Program-made: the position numbers and the translations under genes | Origin: Tretioscincus oriximinensis | Taxonomy: Eukaryota; Chordata; Lepidosauria; Squamata; Gymnophthalmidae | DNA length: 64,000 nucleotides | Reading direction: 5' to 3' | Assembly: GCA_022410635.1 (NCBI GenBank) | Contig: JAJVDF010000123.1 | Span: forward strand, 1,607,505-1,671,504 | Shown here: one piece after another, positions 15,200 through 29,492 of the stretch | How positions within the stretch are numbered: position 1 is the first letter of the stretch | Layout: every line of letters starts with the position of its first letter | The notes under the pieces: generated by a model | What the model was told of the DNA's origin: nothing | Database searches by the model: none | What the model saw: only the letters and a program-made list of their open reading frames with translations

Positions 15200-15503
15200 T
15201 CAGGGCATCTGTTGTGTCTGATTGGAACGATGTGTGAGCAGTGCAGTGGTGTGTCTGAAATGCAACCAAGCCACGGATACAGAGGGGCTGTGATTTAGCA
15301 CACAGTGCCTACACCCTTTCGCCTCTCCAGAAGCCGATGCTGCTGCTGTTCCTGCTGCTCTGGTTNCCAATCCAGAGTCAGTGATGAAATTCAGCCCCCT
15401 CTGCTCTGGCAACGATGCTGTTTCTATGAGCCCATGTGATGCTTTGATAGTACAGCAGCGGCAGTGGTTTCTTTCTCCTGTTCTTCCATAGTCTCGGGCT
15501 GTC
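15200..15503 (+). promoter_or_regulatory. GDAP1L1: GDAP1L1 5' UTR / proximal promoter region
   Basis: GC-richer than its surroundings and directly upstream of the GDAP1L1 ATG. An inverted CCAAT box (GATTGG) is at about 15219-15224. No TATA box near a plausible start. The transcription start cannot be placed from sequence alone. Confidence 0.45.
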
Positions 15504-15683
15504 ATGGCGACTCCCAACAATGTTACTCCCACTAACTGCAGCTGGTGGCCCATTTCAGCCTTAGAGAGCGATGCAGGGAAATCTATGGAGGTACAAGAAA
15601 ACCAGGACCCGACACACCCGGCTTTCAGATCCAAGGACAGCCTGGTTTTGTATCACTGGACACAGTCGTTCAGCTCACAGAAG
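15504..15683 (+). CDS. GDAP1L1: GDAP1L1 coding exon 1
   Basis: Residues 1-60, ending HWTQSFSSQK; donor AAG|GTAAATG (phase 0). The open frame runs on past the donor but loses family similarity there. The ATG context is CTGTCATGGC. Confidence 0.97.
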
Positions 15684-18600
15684 GTAAATGCTTTGGTACA
15701 GAGGGGAAGGGGCTTCCCAGCTGTGATCTTGTGCAAATTCCTGGATGTTAATCAGTGACAGAGGGAGGTGGAAATAAGAACTGCTGCTTACTCTCAGCCA
15801 TGCAAAAGGGAGAAACCGGGAGCTGCTTAAACAAAGGTCTTGCTCTGTGTCTGCATTTTGCAGTTTCAACAGCATTTACCTATAGCAGGGGGAAGGGAGT
15901 GTGTTGCCTGCCTGTCTGGTTTAGGGGTCAGATTTTCTCTTTGGAAAAGCTTCAGATTTATGAATTATTTCTCTGGACCTCAAAAGGAAATACATAGGGT
16001 GGGGAAGGTGGGTTTAAAATGACTCTTGATCATCTTTTAGCAGCCAGCAATGGAGGCATGGGACCATGACAATAGGACACAATTCTTGTGTGTATATCCT
16101 GTAGAGCAGGCTTGTGTGTGGATCTTGGAATGGAACCATCATCTGACTTCTGATACTGCAGCATGGGAAGTCGGTAACCCCCTGTGCTGATTTTTCCATC
16201 TACATGTCAGATGGTTTGTATGCAAAGGGAGGATGTTCCTTTTCTAGTTTCTGCACGCTCCTTCCGGAGTTCACACCACACAGGATGCAATCTACCTGAC
16301 CTTTATTTTTCCTAGCCGTCCATCCACAGCACCTGCCCTTTTGCTTGAGCATTTTTAATGTATGGGGATTGGATTATGCACAGGTGAAAAGAGAGAATGG
16401 ATGGAGTATTTAAAGCACCGAGGCCTCACTTCAGCAGAACTCTATGGAATTAGGGAAAAATGCATGCATATTAATTAAAAAAGGACCCATCAGAATGTAT
16501 GGAATAGAATGTAGACAAATATTTTGTTTTTTTCTTTTGGCCTGGCAAGGCATATAGGGTTGTTCTCAGTTAAGAGCATAAAAAGCCTAAGAGGATCCTT
16601 ACTGGACTGGCCCACCAAGTCAAGGATTCTGTCTCACATCGTGACCCACCAGTTCTGCTTGCAAAACCATTTAACAGTTTCCTTCCTCCAAGCCCACCCC
16701 AATCCTAAGCCCTTTTCTTCCTTTTCTTGCAAAATAATGTATCTTGAGGATTTTCTTTGTGTTTCTATGTTTTTCACTGTGGCTGGAAAGGAAATGGTTA
16801 ACTAGCTATTCAGAGATCTTTTCTACAACTAATCCAAATCTAGCCCCACCTCTGCAATAATAGATGGGGAACCATAGACAACAGAAGGAATAGTTAAAGT
16901 GACAGTACATGGTTAGCTCGTTGTTAACTAATCACTTCAAATTGCTCTTTGAAACCTTGCAGAGAAGATATTTTTCTTGGCTGCCCTGAAAGATCTATGT
17001 ACATTATATTTATAATGAAGACGCTTATAAATATACGGTATTTCAGGTTAAATTTCTCTGCATTCACAAATTTTGTTTTACAGCAATAGTTTCAATATGT
17101 GCTCCCTTTCTTGTAACAGCAAGTTTTTCTTGCTTTTCTTTCAGTACCATGGCCAGAGATTACAAAATGTGTGAAAAAGAGAAAATCAAATCAAAACTCT
17201 GCTGTCTCAAAACAGCAGAGTAAAAGGTTTTACGGGCTTTCCAAATCAGTTTTCAAAAGTCACAGAAGTAACTATCCATACAGAAGTTTGATTTATGAAC
17301 TGAAAAAGTTCATCAAAACCATCTTCTAGGACGTTAGGTATAATGCTTTCCTTTATTAAAATATGATCTGAATCTTTTATTTTTTATAGTTTGCTTTTGA
17401 GACTGGAGAGTTAGAACATAAGATGTGTACTACATGCAACAAAATGTTTAAAAGCAAAACCTTTAGAGGGTCAGGGAGTGAACAGAAAGCTGTATTCACC
17501 AAATAGAAGAAGAAGAAGAACTCGGTTCTTATACCCCGCTTTTCTCACCTTTCAAGGGACTCAAAGCGGCTTACAAGGATATATTTTGCCCGAAGGCTCA
17601 CATTCTATCTTCCCCACCAGGCTATGGTGGTTCCCATGTATCTACTTGCAGTCAGTTGCAATTTCTTGCAATTCATGCTTTCGAATAGCTGGGTTGNCTA
17701 GAGCTACAGGCNAGTGGAAGGTGCTCACCCCTCCCCACTTCCAACACAGGGCTTCGAAACCTGATCTCCCAGGCGAGAGACGAATTCCTAAGCAACTGAG
17801 CTATCCGTGCTCCAATTATGAATTGATGTGCCTAATTCATCAATCTATTTCCTAATCCAGTGGCATCTCTGGAGAATGATCCAAAACAGAATTATGAAGC
17901 TATATTCATAAAAGATACCAGGACAAATGCAAGGATTTATCTTTTTCTTCCACTTGTCTCCATGATATTCTGATGCACACAGCTGGGTACCAAAAGTGGA
18001 CAGTTGTTGCCACGTGCACATGTGCAATTGGCATTTGGGGATTCTGCAAATACATGTGGCCTACCTTCACAATGACCACTCCTGAAAGCAGTGTCCAGAC
18101 ATTTAAGTCCCTATCATTATAGCAGAAATAATACATCAATGATACAGCACACTGTAATGTTATCCTATAGTGCTATAATGAAATAGCACAATAATCCCTC
18201 TTTATTCCTGAGCTATATTAGATTTGCCATGAATACATGTGGCCATTCTAACATAGCCCTGGGATACCAATGCTTGATGTAAACAATAAATAAGTCAACC
18301 TGACTTCTAGGTTCCATATTAAATGGTACACTTTGTATGTTTCACAAAATATGATCATTTTTATTTGCTATTCCCTGATTTTCTGTTTGCAAGGGTTGTT
18401 TTGATGAAGTGTTCTTTCATGCATGGTTTGGTAATCTCTCAGGCCGCATGAGCACACATTTTTAAAACAAGTCAAATGTATTTTAAATTGGTTGCGTGCA
18501 GATGCTAATGTTCCCAACTCATCTCTAACCCACCTTCAGAGAAGAGTCAAATGCAACTGAGTTAATCAACAAACACCTATAAGAAAGATGTCAAGGTCTA

Positions 18601-21600
18601 GGAGACTATCAATTTCATTTGACTCTTCTCAGAATCAGATCTTCTAAAGGTGGATAAAACTAGACCAGAAACTCAGTTTTAAAAGACCTATAGAACACAA
18701 TCATTATCCAAAAACTACAACATGGGAATTTTTCAAGCTGATCTCCTTTCAAGTTGTTAGGGATCAGCAAGTCAATCAGTATATCAAAGTGTACCTGGAA
18801 AGTTTAGTATGACAAACTGAGATTTGTGTTCAATTAAAAAGCATTAGTGACTATTGTTGAAGGGAATAGAACAGAAGTTCAACTGGAAAATTTCATCAAA
18901 GGGAAGGGAACTGCATTAGGATGAAGTTTGTGAAGTCAGAACAATTGGAATCTAAAATTTTTCAACATGGACATTTTATGTATCACAGTGACATGCATCA
19001 CACAGCTATGGAAAGAGTAGCTTTTCCTTACACTGCCCTGACTGCATTTAGCACTATACAGCATTCCTTTTTATTGGAAAACAAGGGGGAACAACATCTT
19101 TTTCCCATAATGCTTAATATCTTCTATAGAGTTATGCAGAATGCTTAATAGATATATAGACCTCAGAAGCTGTTCAGAGATAAGAGTATTTGCAGAAATT
19201 TCATGGTATTTATTTCACTTGATAGTGTATCCGATCAACAAGTGTACTAATACTAGAAGTTTCCCTTCCACATNCGGGGACTTTTTAAAAGCTGCAATCT
19301 GACTTGACTTATTTATTCTGTTGTAGTTGGATATCTTTGTTTATAAACCATGTCACGGTGATTGGCCTTCTAAATGAGGTGAGTGAACACAATCAGTGCC
19401 CATCACCTCGAATGCATATGATTGGTTGATTGCCATTAAACCTGCGTTTTCCATCATGGCTGCCTACTCTAATCTGCTGATTGGACGATTGCTATTAAAC
19501 CTGTCCCTATTAAACTGCCAGGCCTGAAGCACTGGTGGCCAGCAACCGGCCCACGCTACCCAGCCCCANGCACTGGAGGCCAATGCTGCCCAGCCAAAGC
19601 ACCTATGCAATTAACCCACGCCCACATTTGCAGGTTTAATGATTAGTTCTGGAATAAAACATGGATATTCTGGGATAAAGCAGTCCAGACATGGTTTTGC
19701 TCTAGAATAACCAAGTATAGTGGAATAAATAAGCAATATCTGATTCCAGCCTAAGAGAATTTGTGATCCATGTGCAGCCAGTGCAGAATTACTATTTAAT
19801 CAATACTTTTTATTTTAGTTTGATAGTTGTATAATTTAGTAATCAACAATAATTATACTTGTTGTTTTGATTTGACTGAAACCATAGTTTACAATTGGTT
19901 ATTAGTTTGTTGTGTACTACCTTTGAGGTGTAGTAACGATTAGATTGGTGACGTGGCTCTTTTTATATGTATTATTATTTCTGACTGTGTAAATCACAAC
20001 TGAATTAGGTATAGCTTAAGATGGCTGTTCAGTTAAATAATTTCTTGGCCACATGTTTAATTATTGTCTGAATTGAATGTTCTTACTATTTAGATCGAGA
20101 TCAATAGAACATTTTGTTTTAGGGGATTCCTAGTATACAAATGTGTTACTCTTTTCTAGTGAGATGTTACTTTTAAGCACATGAACTGCTTGCTGGCTAC
20201 GCGCTTCCTATCTCTTGTTATCTGAAACTCAATCTCTTAAACAAATAAACTATGGTCACATAAATAATTTAATCCCCTAAATATAGGCTGACCAGATGAC
20301 CCTTGGGGGGGTTGAAAACCTGGTTTTGGGGTGCCTCCCAGTTTTTTTCTGAGGAAAATATTTTCAAAAAAAGATTTTTTTCCGAATTTTTTTTTCCTCA
20401 GAAAAAACGGGAGGCACCCCCCAAACGGGTTTTCAACCCCCTCCAAAAGGGGTCATCTGGTCAGCCTACCTAAATGGGTTGTGACTAAAGCTATCATTGA
20501 GCAGAAGTGTGCCAGCCACAACTCCTCCACCATCAGGAACGGTGGTTACCGTGGAAACTTTTACATGTGATAAGAGCTCTGGGGTTGGATGGCAATCATG
20601 TTGCAGAGGGTGATTGTAGTTGTGGTGTGTGGAGGTAGTGATGGTGAGACTGAGNTGGGGAGTGGGGGAAAGAATGCTATAATTTTAGTCTTACTAGCCC
20701 CTTCCCCTCTGCAATGTCTCATGATTCCCACAGCTTGGTTTTTTATGTTTAATGCTATTCTCTAACTTGGGAAAGCCATTCCTGTTTTCCATTCTGAAAG
20801 TGAATTGAAACTTGTGACCAAAGTCGATGAGTCAGATGTGGATCAAGGCATTCTAAAATATAAGGCCTTTCCAATTCTGACTGTAGCAGNTTGAACAGAT
20901 GGTTGAAGTTCTAACAGAAGTAAACATGCTTTTGATAACTCTTAGATGAGTGCCATCCAAACCTCAAGGGTTGTGAAATAAACCCACATGGATATTGACT
21001 TCACTGAACAAAAATAAAGGGCAGTGTAAGAAGGCTCAAGCCTGAGATAAGGGGCATGGTAGCATTTGCTCTTATAAGCAGCAACCGCTTATTCAAGAAT
21101 GGAAGAAAATGTGTCGCTTAAGAAAAAAGCAACTTCAAAACTATTTTGAGACCAGAAGGCATAAGAAAAGAAAGAGGTCAATTTTCCATACATCTACTGT
21201 TGTCATTGTTCTGCCCAGGACCGTATTCAGGCAAAATATAGATACAGGTAGTGTTAAGAAGATATTAATATTTTTATTGCTTTTATTATTATAAAACCCA
21301 AAGTGGCGGCGGGAAGAAGGGGGAGTAAAATAGAGGAATAAAGTGAAGAAATAAGTAAATTGCACCCCATGGGCACAATACAGCCTAAATCCAGCCCTAG
21401 TATTTTTCACTATTTCCAAATACTTGATGGGGAGTGAAACATGGAGAGAAAAACATGTTGAATGTTCGATCGTTTGTTTATACATATATCCCTATACACA
21501 CAGGAATTGCTGGATTCATATTCTTATTTTATCATGTTTTTATCTTTTTTATTGTGATCCACCCAGAGACCTTTGGGCATAGGGCAGACCATAAATGTAA

Positions 21601-24600
21601 GTAAATAAATAAACACTCAGTGGGTGACCATAAGCCACTCACTGCTTTTCAACTGAACCTCATGGGGTTGTTGTGAAGACAGAATCGAGGGAAGCAAAAT
21701 AATGGGTGCCACTTTGAGATCTCCAGGGGCTTTCCATAGTCTGCACTAACATGCAGGTGCCAGACCCTTTTTCAACATATATCTTACTATTAATAAGATA
21801 TCGCTGAGTCAAACATTCTGAGCTCTGGCAAAGGGGCCAGTAGCACTTTGAGACTAACTTGAGAAAAGTGCTTGAAGAAGTAGACATGCCTGCGAAAGCT
21901 TAGGCCACCCACTTTTCTCAAGTTAGTCTCAAAGTGCTACTGGCCCCTTTGTTGGACTTTCTACTGGACGGACATGGCTATTTCTCTGATTCTGCTCTAT
22001 GATTGGTCTTTACAAACCAATGGCACAGCTCGGAATGTTGAACTTGGTGTACGTGCACTTACAGCAGTGAAGCCACTACGTCCTCCCAACATGATGGATA
22101 GCACACAGCAGCTTCCAGCATCCAAATCCACTGCTGCTAGCACCTGCCCTGCACACCCAAGCCACTGAAAGCCAAGCCCGAATTTGAGGGCTTCTCAACT
22201 AGTTCTGAAATAAAACTCTGGGCAGGAAAGGTTTTAGCAATTGCTGAAAACCAGAGCACAGTTCTTTGGAGATAATATTATTCTCATGCGCTCAAACCAC
22301 AGGAAGTGTCATTCCAGAGAGTTAAAATTGTATTCTTCTCCCTTTGCACTCCAGAAATTGCACCCTGGGATGTGCTCTCAATTGACTTTGGCAGATTGCC
22401 AAGCTTTTTCTGAATATGCTAAATGTGCATACTGGAACAAATGCCATAATATTCTCAACCTCTCTTTTGATGAGCTTTTCATTAGTTTGTTGGGGTTTTT
22501 TTTAAGCCGATCCTGTATTATACCATCTGTTTTTAAACAATTTCTGGCTACTACAGGTCTGAAAGAATAGTATTCCTGGATATACAGAGAATGATCTGTC
22601 CAAATTTCTGTATGTGTGCAGGTTCATCTCTTTTGGCTCATTACCTTTAACTTAGCTTCCAAAACTGGCTAATATTATATGCCTCGAGAATGCCAATAAA
22701 TAAGATGCACTGAAATGCAGGCTTTGTTGCAGTCCCAGATGCAAGCAGGGAACATGAAATTAGAAAAAATGCATGTTATTTAAAACTGCAAAACTATTAG
22801 GCTGAGACTGTGAGTGTTATCTCTATGGTATCTTAAAGCTGGCTTACAGACAGGATTGTTCACACAGCAGTCTGTCTTACCCCATTCTCATACACTATTT
22901 CTGCTTAAAAAAGCAGAGAAGAGTTTGGAACACATCTGCCTCTCACATGCTCTCTCTGGAGCAACTTAAACATGGCAGATTGTTTAGAATTCTTCAACTC
23001 TCTTTGGCTGCTTCCCCACGAGATGTTTAAAATCACTTTTTCTTTTCTATCTGGGGAGACACATTTGTGAATATGTCTCCACTTACCTTCAATCGTCCTC
23101 GCTGTTTCTGGTTTCCCTACTACATTTCCTGGTATTTACATGACATCATATGCCGCATAAGTCATTGCTGCACTTATTTTACTATAATTCCCAGCATTCT
23201 CTGTGAGCCAAGAGCCAATGAACTTTTTACAGCTAGTCTCGAAGTCTTGCAATATTTACTATGTCTGTGTTAGAAGGTCCCCACTAAGCTATTTATTAGA
23301 TTTTAGGGAGGTCTGATAGGAAATCAGACGAAATGGGGTGGCTGGAAGATCTGAGACCATGGGCCTTTTCAGTGAGTGGATCGTTGAGCATCCACAACTT
23401 TAATCAGCTTGATTTAAGTACCATTTCAGTACAAATCCTAAGTGGGGATGTAGCCATTTTTAGTCATTCCAAATCCTTAAAAACACACTCCAAATTGAGC
23501 TGACAAAATGGGTCTTAGGGCTTCAAATCCATTTATTTTTGTTCCTGGTTATCAGAATCTTCATAAGCCTTAGGATGCTGTGGGGCATTACAGGCAGGGT
23601 AGTGTGGGGCAGAGTAGGTTGGGTGGAGCTTGTGCTTTAACATCCTGTCCCAAGTGCAAATGTCATGTTCTGGGATAACCGGACTTCTCTGGTAAGGTCC
23701 CATTCCAGCTAGAAAGGTCCCTACTGGAGAGATCATTTAGCCTAACTCCTGTAAGTACAGAAAAGCCCTTAATGTTATTCAAAATTTGAAAGTACTAAAC
23801 ATGGATTTGCCCATCTGAGAGATGAAGAATTATAAGCAATCTTCTGCTGAGGATATCTGAACTATAAACTTCCCTCAAGCAACTCCAGCTTTATTTTTCT
23901 TTCACACAATTTAGACCTCAAATCTTCAACATAAAGTCCCCTTTCCCCCCAGAACAATTAATCAAGCAAAGAAATAACAGTTCATTTATGAAAGAAAAAA
24001 AGAACATAATAAAATGAGGCTGAAACAGAGCACACAAAAGAATTCACAAGTACTGAAACAGCTGGTTCAAACTCCCAGTAAAATTCAAAGCACTTGGTGT
24101 AAACTTGTAGTCATGCTTGGAAGAAGCTGATTATCTAGACCCATTTCAATTTGGAACTTTGTTCGTATTCCTTTTAAAACACATTTGTGATCACAAGTCA
24201 CCTACGGCAGGTTTCCACACTGCCTAGCAATCTCGTCACACGACTTACTACAATTAGCTTCAAAATAGGATTAGATAAATTCATGAAAGACAGGTGTATC
24301 AGTGGATATTAGGATGGAAAAAGAGGCAGAATTCTTGAAATACCATTGCAGGAAATCAAGAACAGATGGGGTTTTTCCTTTTTCTACTTCAGACTGCCCT
24401 AGTGAAGTTGCTGGGCCACAGCATGAGACAAAACAGCTATGGCCCAATTCAGTAGGACTCTCCTTATGTTCTTATATATTCTAAGGAGAATCTAATTTAC
24501 ATGCTCATACAATTTTAGCAATCCATTTGCTAAAAAACCCTGATAGTACTTACACGCTGATGTCAGAGCAGGCGTCTCTTTTCCCTGTAAAAATAAAAAC

Positions 24601-27600
24601 GGTGATATGGCACGCATGCATGGGAACAGGAGAAAAGGTGAGAATTTGCCAGAGACTTAAGACAAGATATGCCCACTGGAGCACATACGTGTGAGAGGAG
24701 AGGGAAGAGAAACCAATTTAGGAGACTGTACACAAGTTCTCGGGTATACAATTCAGTGGGAAAACAATTCCCTATGGATATATCAGCTCCTCGCTGCAGT
24801 AATGCAGAAATGTGAGGATGGATAGGCAATTCTATTATTCTGGATTTAAAATAAATTCTAGATTTAAACATTTCATCTGGAGGTGGTTTAAGTGGCTCCT
24901 TAATGTTTCTTCAATTTCTGCCATCAAATTGGTACCGTCCACATAACTGAGATTGTTGATATTTCTCCCTGATATTCCAACTTTTGAATAATCCAACTTT
25001 GCATATAACCTTGCTTGCACTCATTTCCCAGTGTTGAAAGGACCCAATTGTTCCAAGTTCAGGTCTAATTGTTGCTTCCTGTGCCCACATAAAGGTTCCT
25101 AAGGAGACAAATGAAGTGCTCAAGTGCTTAAGAACTTGACACATTTTGTTGTGATCCACATAGTCAAAAGCTTTAGAATATTCAATGCACCAGAAGTGGA
25201 TGTTTTTCTGGAATTCCCTTGCTTTCTTCACAATCCAGAGAATATTGGTGTCCTGGATTGTGTTGTACATTTTCATAAAACTGGACAATTTCATCCTCTT
25301 TGGCATCAGGGGTTGGAGCATGGACTTGGATTATGGTGATGGTGCAAGGTTTCCCTTGGATTTGAATTACATTATTCTGTAATTTTTGAGACTGTATTCT
25401 ATTACTACATTTCTCAACTTTTTAATGAATATGAAGGGCAACATTCCTTCTAAGAGATCATTAACCACAGTAGAAGAAAAAGAAGGAGAACTGGGTTTTA
25501 TATCCCGCTTTTCTCACCTGAAAGGATTCAAAACGGCTTACAAGCTAATTTTTGCCCAAAGACTTACATTCTGTCTTCCCCATCAAATTGATTCAAGGAA
25601 CTAAGGTGCATTACATTTTTCTGCTCTGGTGAACCATGCTTTGCTGGAATTCTTCACCATGACCTATTTATCTTGGATGCTTCTGTGCAATATAACTTAT
25701 AGTTTCATTGATTTATGCAAGCTCTTCCAGCATGACATGGCAGTATTCCATAAAGAGGAAAACAATATATACATGGTGCATTATAGGAATGCTCTGAGCC
25801 AACTCTTGTTTCCACTGAAATTTTGCCACCAGATTTGGTTGCACCATAAGTACAATACACCCCTTTAATCCTGATCTGCAGATAGCAGATATATGCATCT
25901 TCCTTCTTATTACCTACAATTTTTAAAATCTAGTAGCTTTACCTGTGCCTTACCCACTGCATAGGAACATAAGCAATGTTCTGACATCTGGAGGCACCCT
26001 AAGACTGTGTAATATGCCCAAATCTGGATATCTGACTAGTTCTTCATAGCGCTTTCTAAAATCTGTAATAAGCTGCTACATAGCAAAGGAAAGAGAGACT
26101 TGTCAGGGCAGTTGGGTTTGTTTTCACTTGCCATAGACAAAAGCGCTGGGAGAAGTGTGGGCAGCAAAGAAATACACTATATCTTTCCTGTCTCAGCAGA
26201 TCCCAGCACCTACTAAAGAGAACTGCCCTGAGTAGCTTAATAAAGTGCCTCTTTCACAGCTGAGTAACAAAATAATTTACTAGTGAAACCACCAATCCCT
26301 CTCAGATAGAAGCACAAGGGCTTTCAATGCATCCTCTGCTTTTGCCAGCAAAATGGTAGCATTTGGGACATATGCAGAGTGAAGCTTAGGGAATTGAAGA
26401 AACCAGTCACTTTGGTGAGAGCAAGACGTTTATGAAAATTTGTATTTGAATCTCAACAAGATTCACTTTCCCTGGGATGTAATTCTCCTGTACACATCTC
26501 CCTGCAAATAAAATAGTTGTCCTAAGCAACTAAGAAATCATCTATTCACTTTGCAGAATAAAATGGTATCAAAATTTCCATATCAGAAAGCTTTTTTTGC
26601 TGCATCCAAATTTTCCCTAGGAAATGCTGTCCTGTGAAAAATTGCGGCTTAACGTCTGCTGGGAATACTATTTTTTTTCTATTGAACTTAGGAGAACATT
26701 AACTAAGGAGAATTGAAGAGAGCATGGTGTGTGTGTTGTACTGGGTGCATGCCGTGTTGGCACCCCAACTACAGTTACAGGGTTTTTTCTGGGCAAAGGA
26801 GCTTTATTCCAAATGGATTGCTGCGAATGTCTGTGACCACGTGGGGCAGATTCTTAATCGTGCAAGTACAGTGCAGTGTGCTCATCATACGACACCTCCC
26901 CCCACCCCCATGCGCTTGCAGCCTCAGATTTTAAATTCTTTCCCTGTATTCTGAAAGGGCTGTAACTACAAAAAAATTGTCATGAGTCCCTGTTGCTTTT
27001 GCATTTGAAGGTAGACTCTCAGCTACAAAGGAACACAAAAGTCCATATTTATCTTGACCTTTTTGCACTTTAACTGTTTTATTATGCATGCATTCTTTTT
27101 GTAAACTGTATTGGAAATGGAACAGAATTGTGATAAGGAACAACAGTAAAAGCAGTAAAAATAATATGGTACATTTGTAAATTGTTTGATACCATCAAGT
27201 CTTGACCGACTTCTGGTTGACTACTGAGCATCTCAAGAGCACTTTTCTGCAGTTTTCTTGACAGAAATACAGAAGTGGGGTTGCCAATGTCTACTTTTGA
27301 AGAGAAAGGTTGGAGGTCAAACCAACAACCCTCCACTTTCCCAATCGCTTACCACTGAGCTACAGGTTCTCCTTCTGTCACATTACCAGATGCAATATAC
27401 TTTTCTATACTTCTATACCTGAAGGTATTAGGACAGTTAACATTAAAACAGAACAACATATTAAAACAATGCCTGAAAGTAGGTTAAAGAGGTGCGTCTT
27501 CGGGAGTCTTCTGAATGCATTCAGAGATAATGCTTGACATATCTCAAGGGGAAGACTATTCCATAGTCTGGGGGCTGCCATAGAGAAGGCCCTCTTCTGG

Positions 27601-29461
27601 GTTCCCACCTTCTTTTGAATGGTAGCACAACCAGGAGAGCCTCCTCTGTAGATCTTAAGGAACGGGCAGGTTGATACGGGAGAAGGAATTCCTTTAGTTA
27701 TTTATGGCCCAAGGTTAAAGTTAATAATACCTTGAATTGGGATTGGTAGAAGCTGGCAGCCAATGCAGCCCCTTCAAGACTAGCATGATGTGTGTTCGAT
27801 CAGATGTTCCGGTCAGCAGTCTAGCTGCTGCATTCTACTATATGTACTATTGAACATGCTAAGAACTGATTTAGTTTGTAGTAGCCGCATGGTGTGTTCT
27901 TGTTTGTATGTATTATTGTATCTCCAGCACTGCTCCCTTATCTTTTGCATCAGCATTCTACTCCAGTTACAGTTTCCTAACCATTTTCAAGGGCAGCCAG
28001 TCCTGAAGAACTAGACTAACTTGTGGGGTGGGGAATGCTTTTTCAGGTTTTGGATCCAGTTCAAAGCCAATTTATCTGGTCCTTATAAGTGCTGATTAGC
28101 ATGTTAAAAATCACAACCCAGAGATTACCAATGAAGTGTACCCCCACAGCATATTATGGGATAGGGAATTAACTTGGATTGTATTTATGAAATATAATGG
28201 ATTGCATGTATTGTTTCAGAGAGTAAGTTAAGGTGCTTGTCTGTTACAAACACATCCTTGGAAAAAGCATACAAGTTACTAGGCACCTGTTGGGTATGCT
28301 TGTTTATGAGAAGTCAGTTTCTTTGTAGCTTTCTTGTGCAAGGAAACAATAAAAAATTGAAAATCTCCACTTTAGGATGTTTTGGCCAACTGGATTCAGG
28401 CACAGTGCAATGAACCCAGATTTGAACTGGGACATCAAAAGAGATCTGGGTGTAAGGTAATAACTTCAGTTTCATTTCGTGTGTTCTGGTCTTAAACCAC
28501 CTTTCTGGATTTTGGGAAAATTATCATACCCCTCTAACGGGGGTTTGCTTACCTGTTATACTACGCCTTACGGAAGTTAAAGGCTGCTTGTTCCTCAGTA
28601 GATCAGACACGTGTAAAAGGATTCACACGGGCACCACGTCTTAGATCAATGAGCATCTCAGGAGGGTCCACAGGTAATGGAGTCCTCCAGAATGTCTCCC
28701 TGCATCAACTTTTATTGACCCCATGATCAGAAGGCATGATCAAGGATTATGACGTTGGAAAAGGGGTGGACAGACCCCACGTGGGTCAGGTGGTGACACC
28801 TGTGTGACGTGTTTCTCTCCTCCCCAAGGGGGTGCAACCTGGTCAGGAACTCCGAATATGGTCATGTTGGTGTGTGTGTGATTACTGAATGGACCCAGTT
28901 TGCCATTGTTAGCCTCTATCAATGAACTAAATACAGGAATCAGTGACTCACCCACAGGGGCCCAGGCTTGATAGCCTTAGATGGGAAATGCTTTAGGCTG
29001 CAATCACTGTTAATTATCCTAGCCAGGAGTCTGCAACCAGAGTAAATATGGTGTTTCCCTTTTCTACAATGGGAGAGATTAGCCCATACAAACTGGAAAG
29101 GTCACCCCAGCATGGGTGCCTGGAGGGTGATTTCCTCTGTTCCTGTGTGTGAACTAGGTCAGGCTTGACCAAGGATTTTTTGCAAAATTTCCCAGAGGCC
29201 TTACTTTGGCTAACCCAGGTCAACTCAGGTATTTTAATATTAAATATATTAATGCCAATTAATATATGTCCCATGGTGAATCCCCACACCCCTCAGACTT
29301 TGAGGCAGAGAGAGAAAAATAGACACCTTGTTCAAACAGTCCAGGAAAAGTAGTTGGTTTCCTGCTTAAGAATGGCCTTCTGTATCTGTACAGACTATAT
29401 GATTTGTAATTATCTTTCTTGAAATCTCTTCTGAAATATTATTCTTTATTATCTCGCTTAG

Positions 29462-29492
<31 letters not shown>

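Larger units (their letters stand above)
3574..15200. other. OSER1-GDAP1L1 intergenic region (about 11.6 kb)
   Basis: No exon of a recognised gene on either strand. Holds the individually listed SINE/LINE fragments, foldback elements and pyrimidine tracts. Stretches 6.82-7.55, 9.0-9.55, 9.75-10.48 and 11.8-12.37 kb show nothing I can name. Confidence 0.75.

Noticed and set aside
15390..15398. REST/NRSF (RE1) site near the GDAP1L1 start
   Set aside because: TTCAGCCCC resembles the left half-site only; the right half is absent at permitted spacings.
15684..15758. Open frame continuing past the GDAP1L1 exon 1 donor
   Set aside because: Family similarity stops exactly at AAG|GTAAATG and resumes at 35527.
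17760..17813. Possible tRNA gene at SINE heads
   Set aside because: A and B boxes are present, but the sequence does not close into a tRNA and continues into the SINE body in every copy.
24835..25340. RT-like frame as an active retrotransposon
   Set aside because: The catalytic motif is changed (YVDG), the frame is broken, and both ends are missing.
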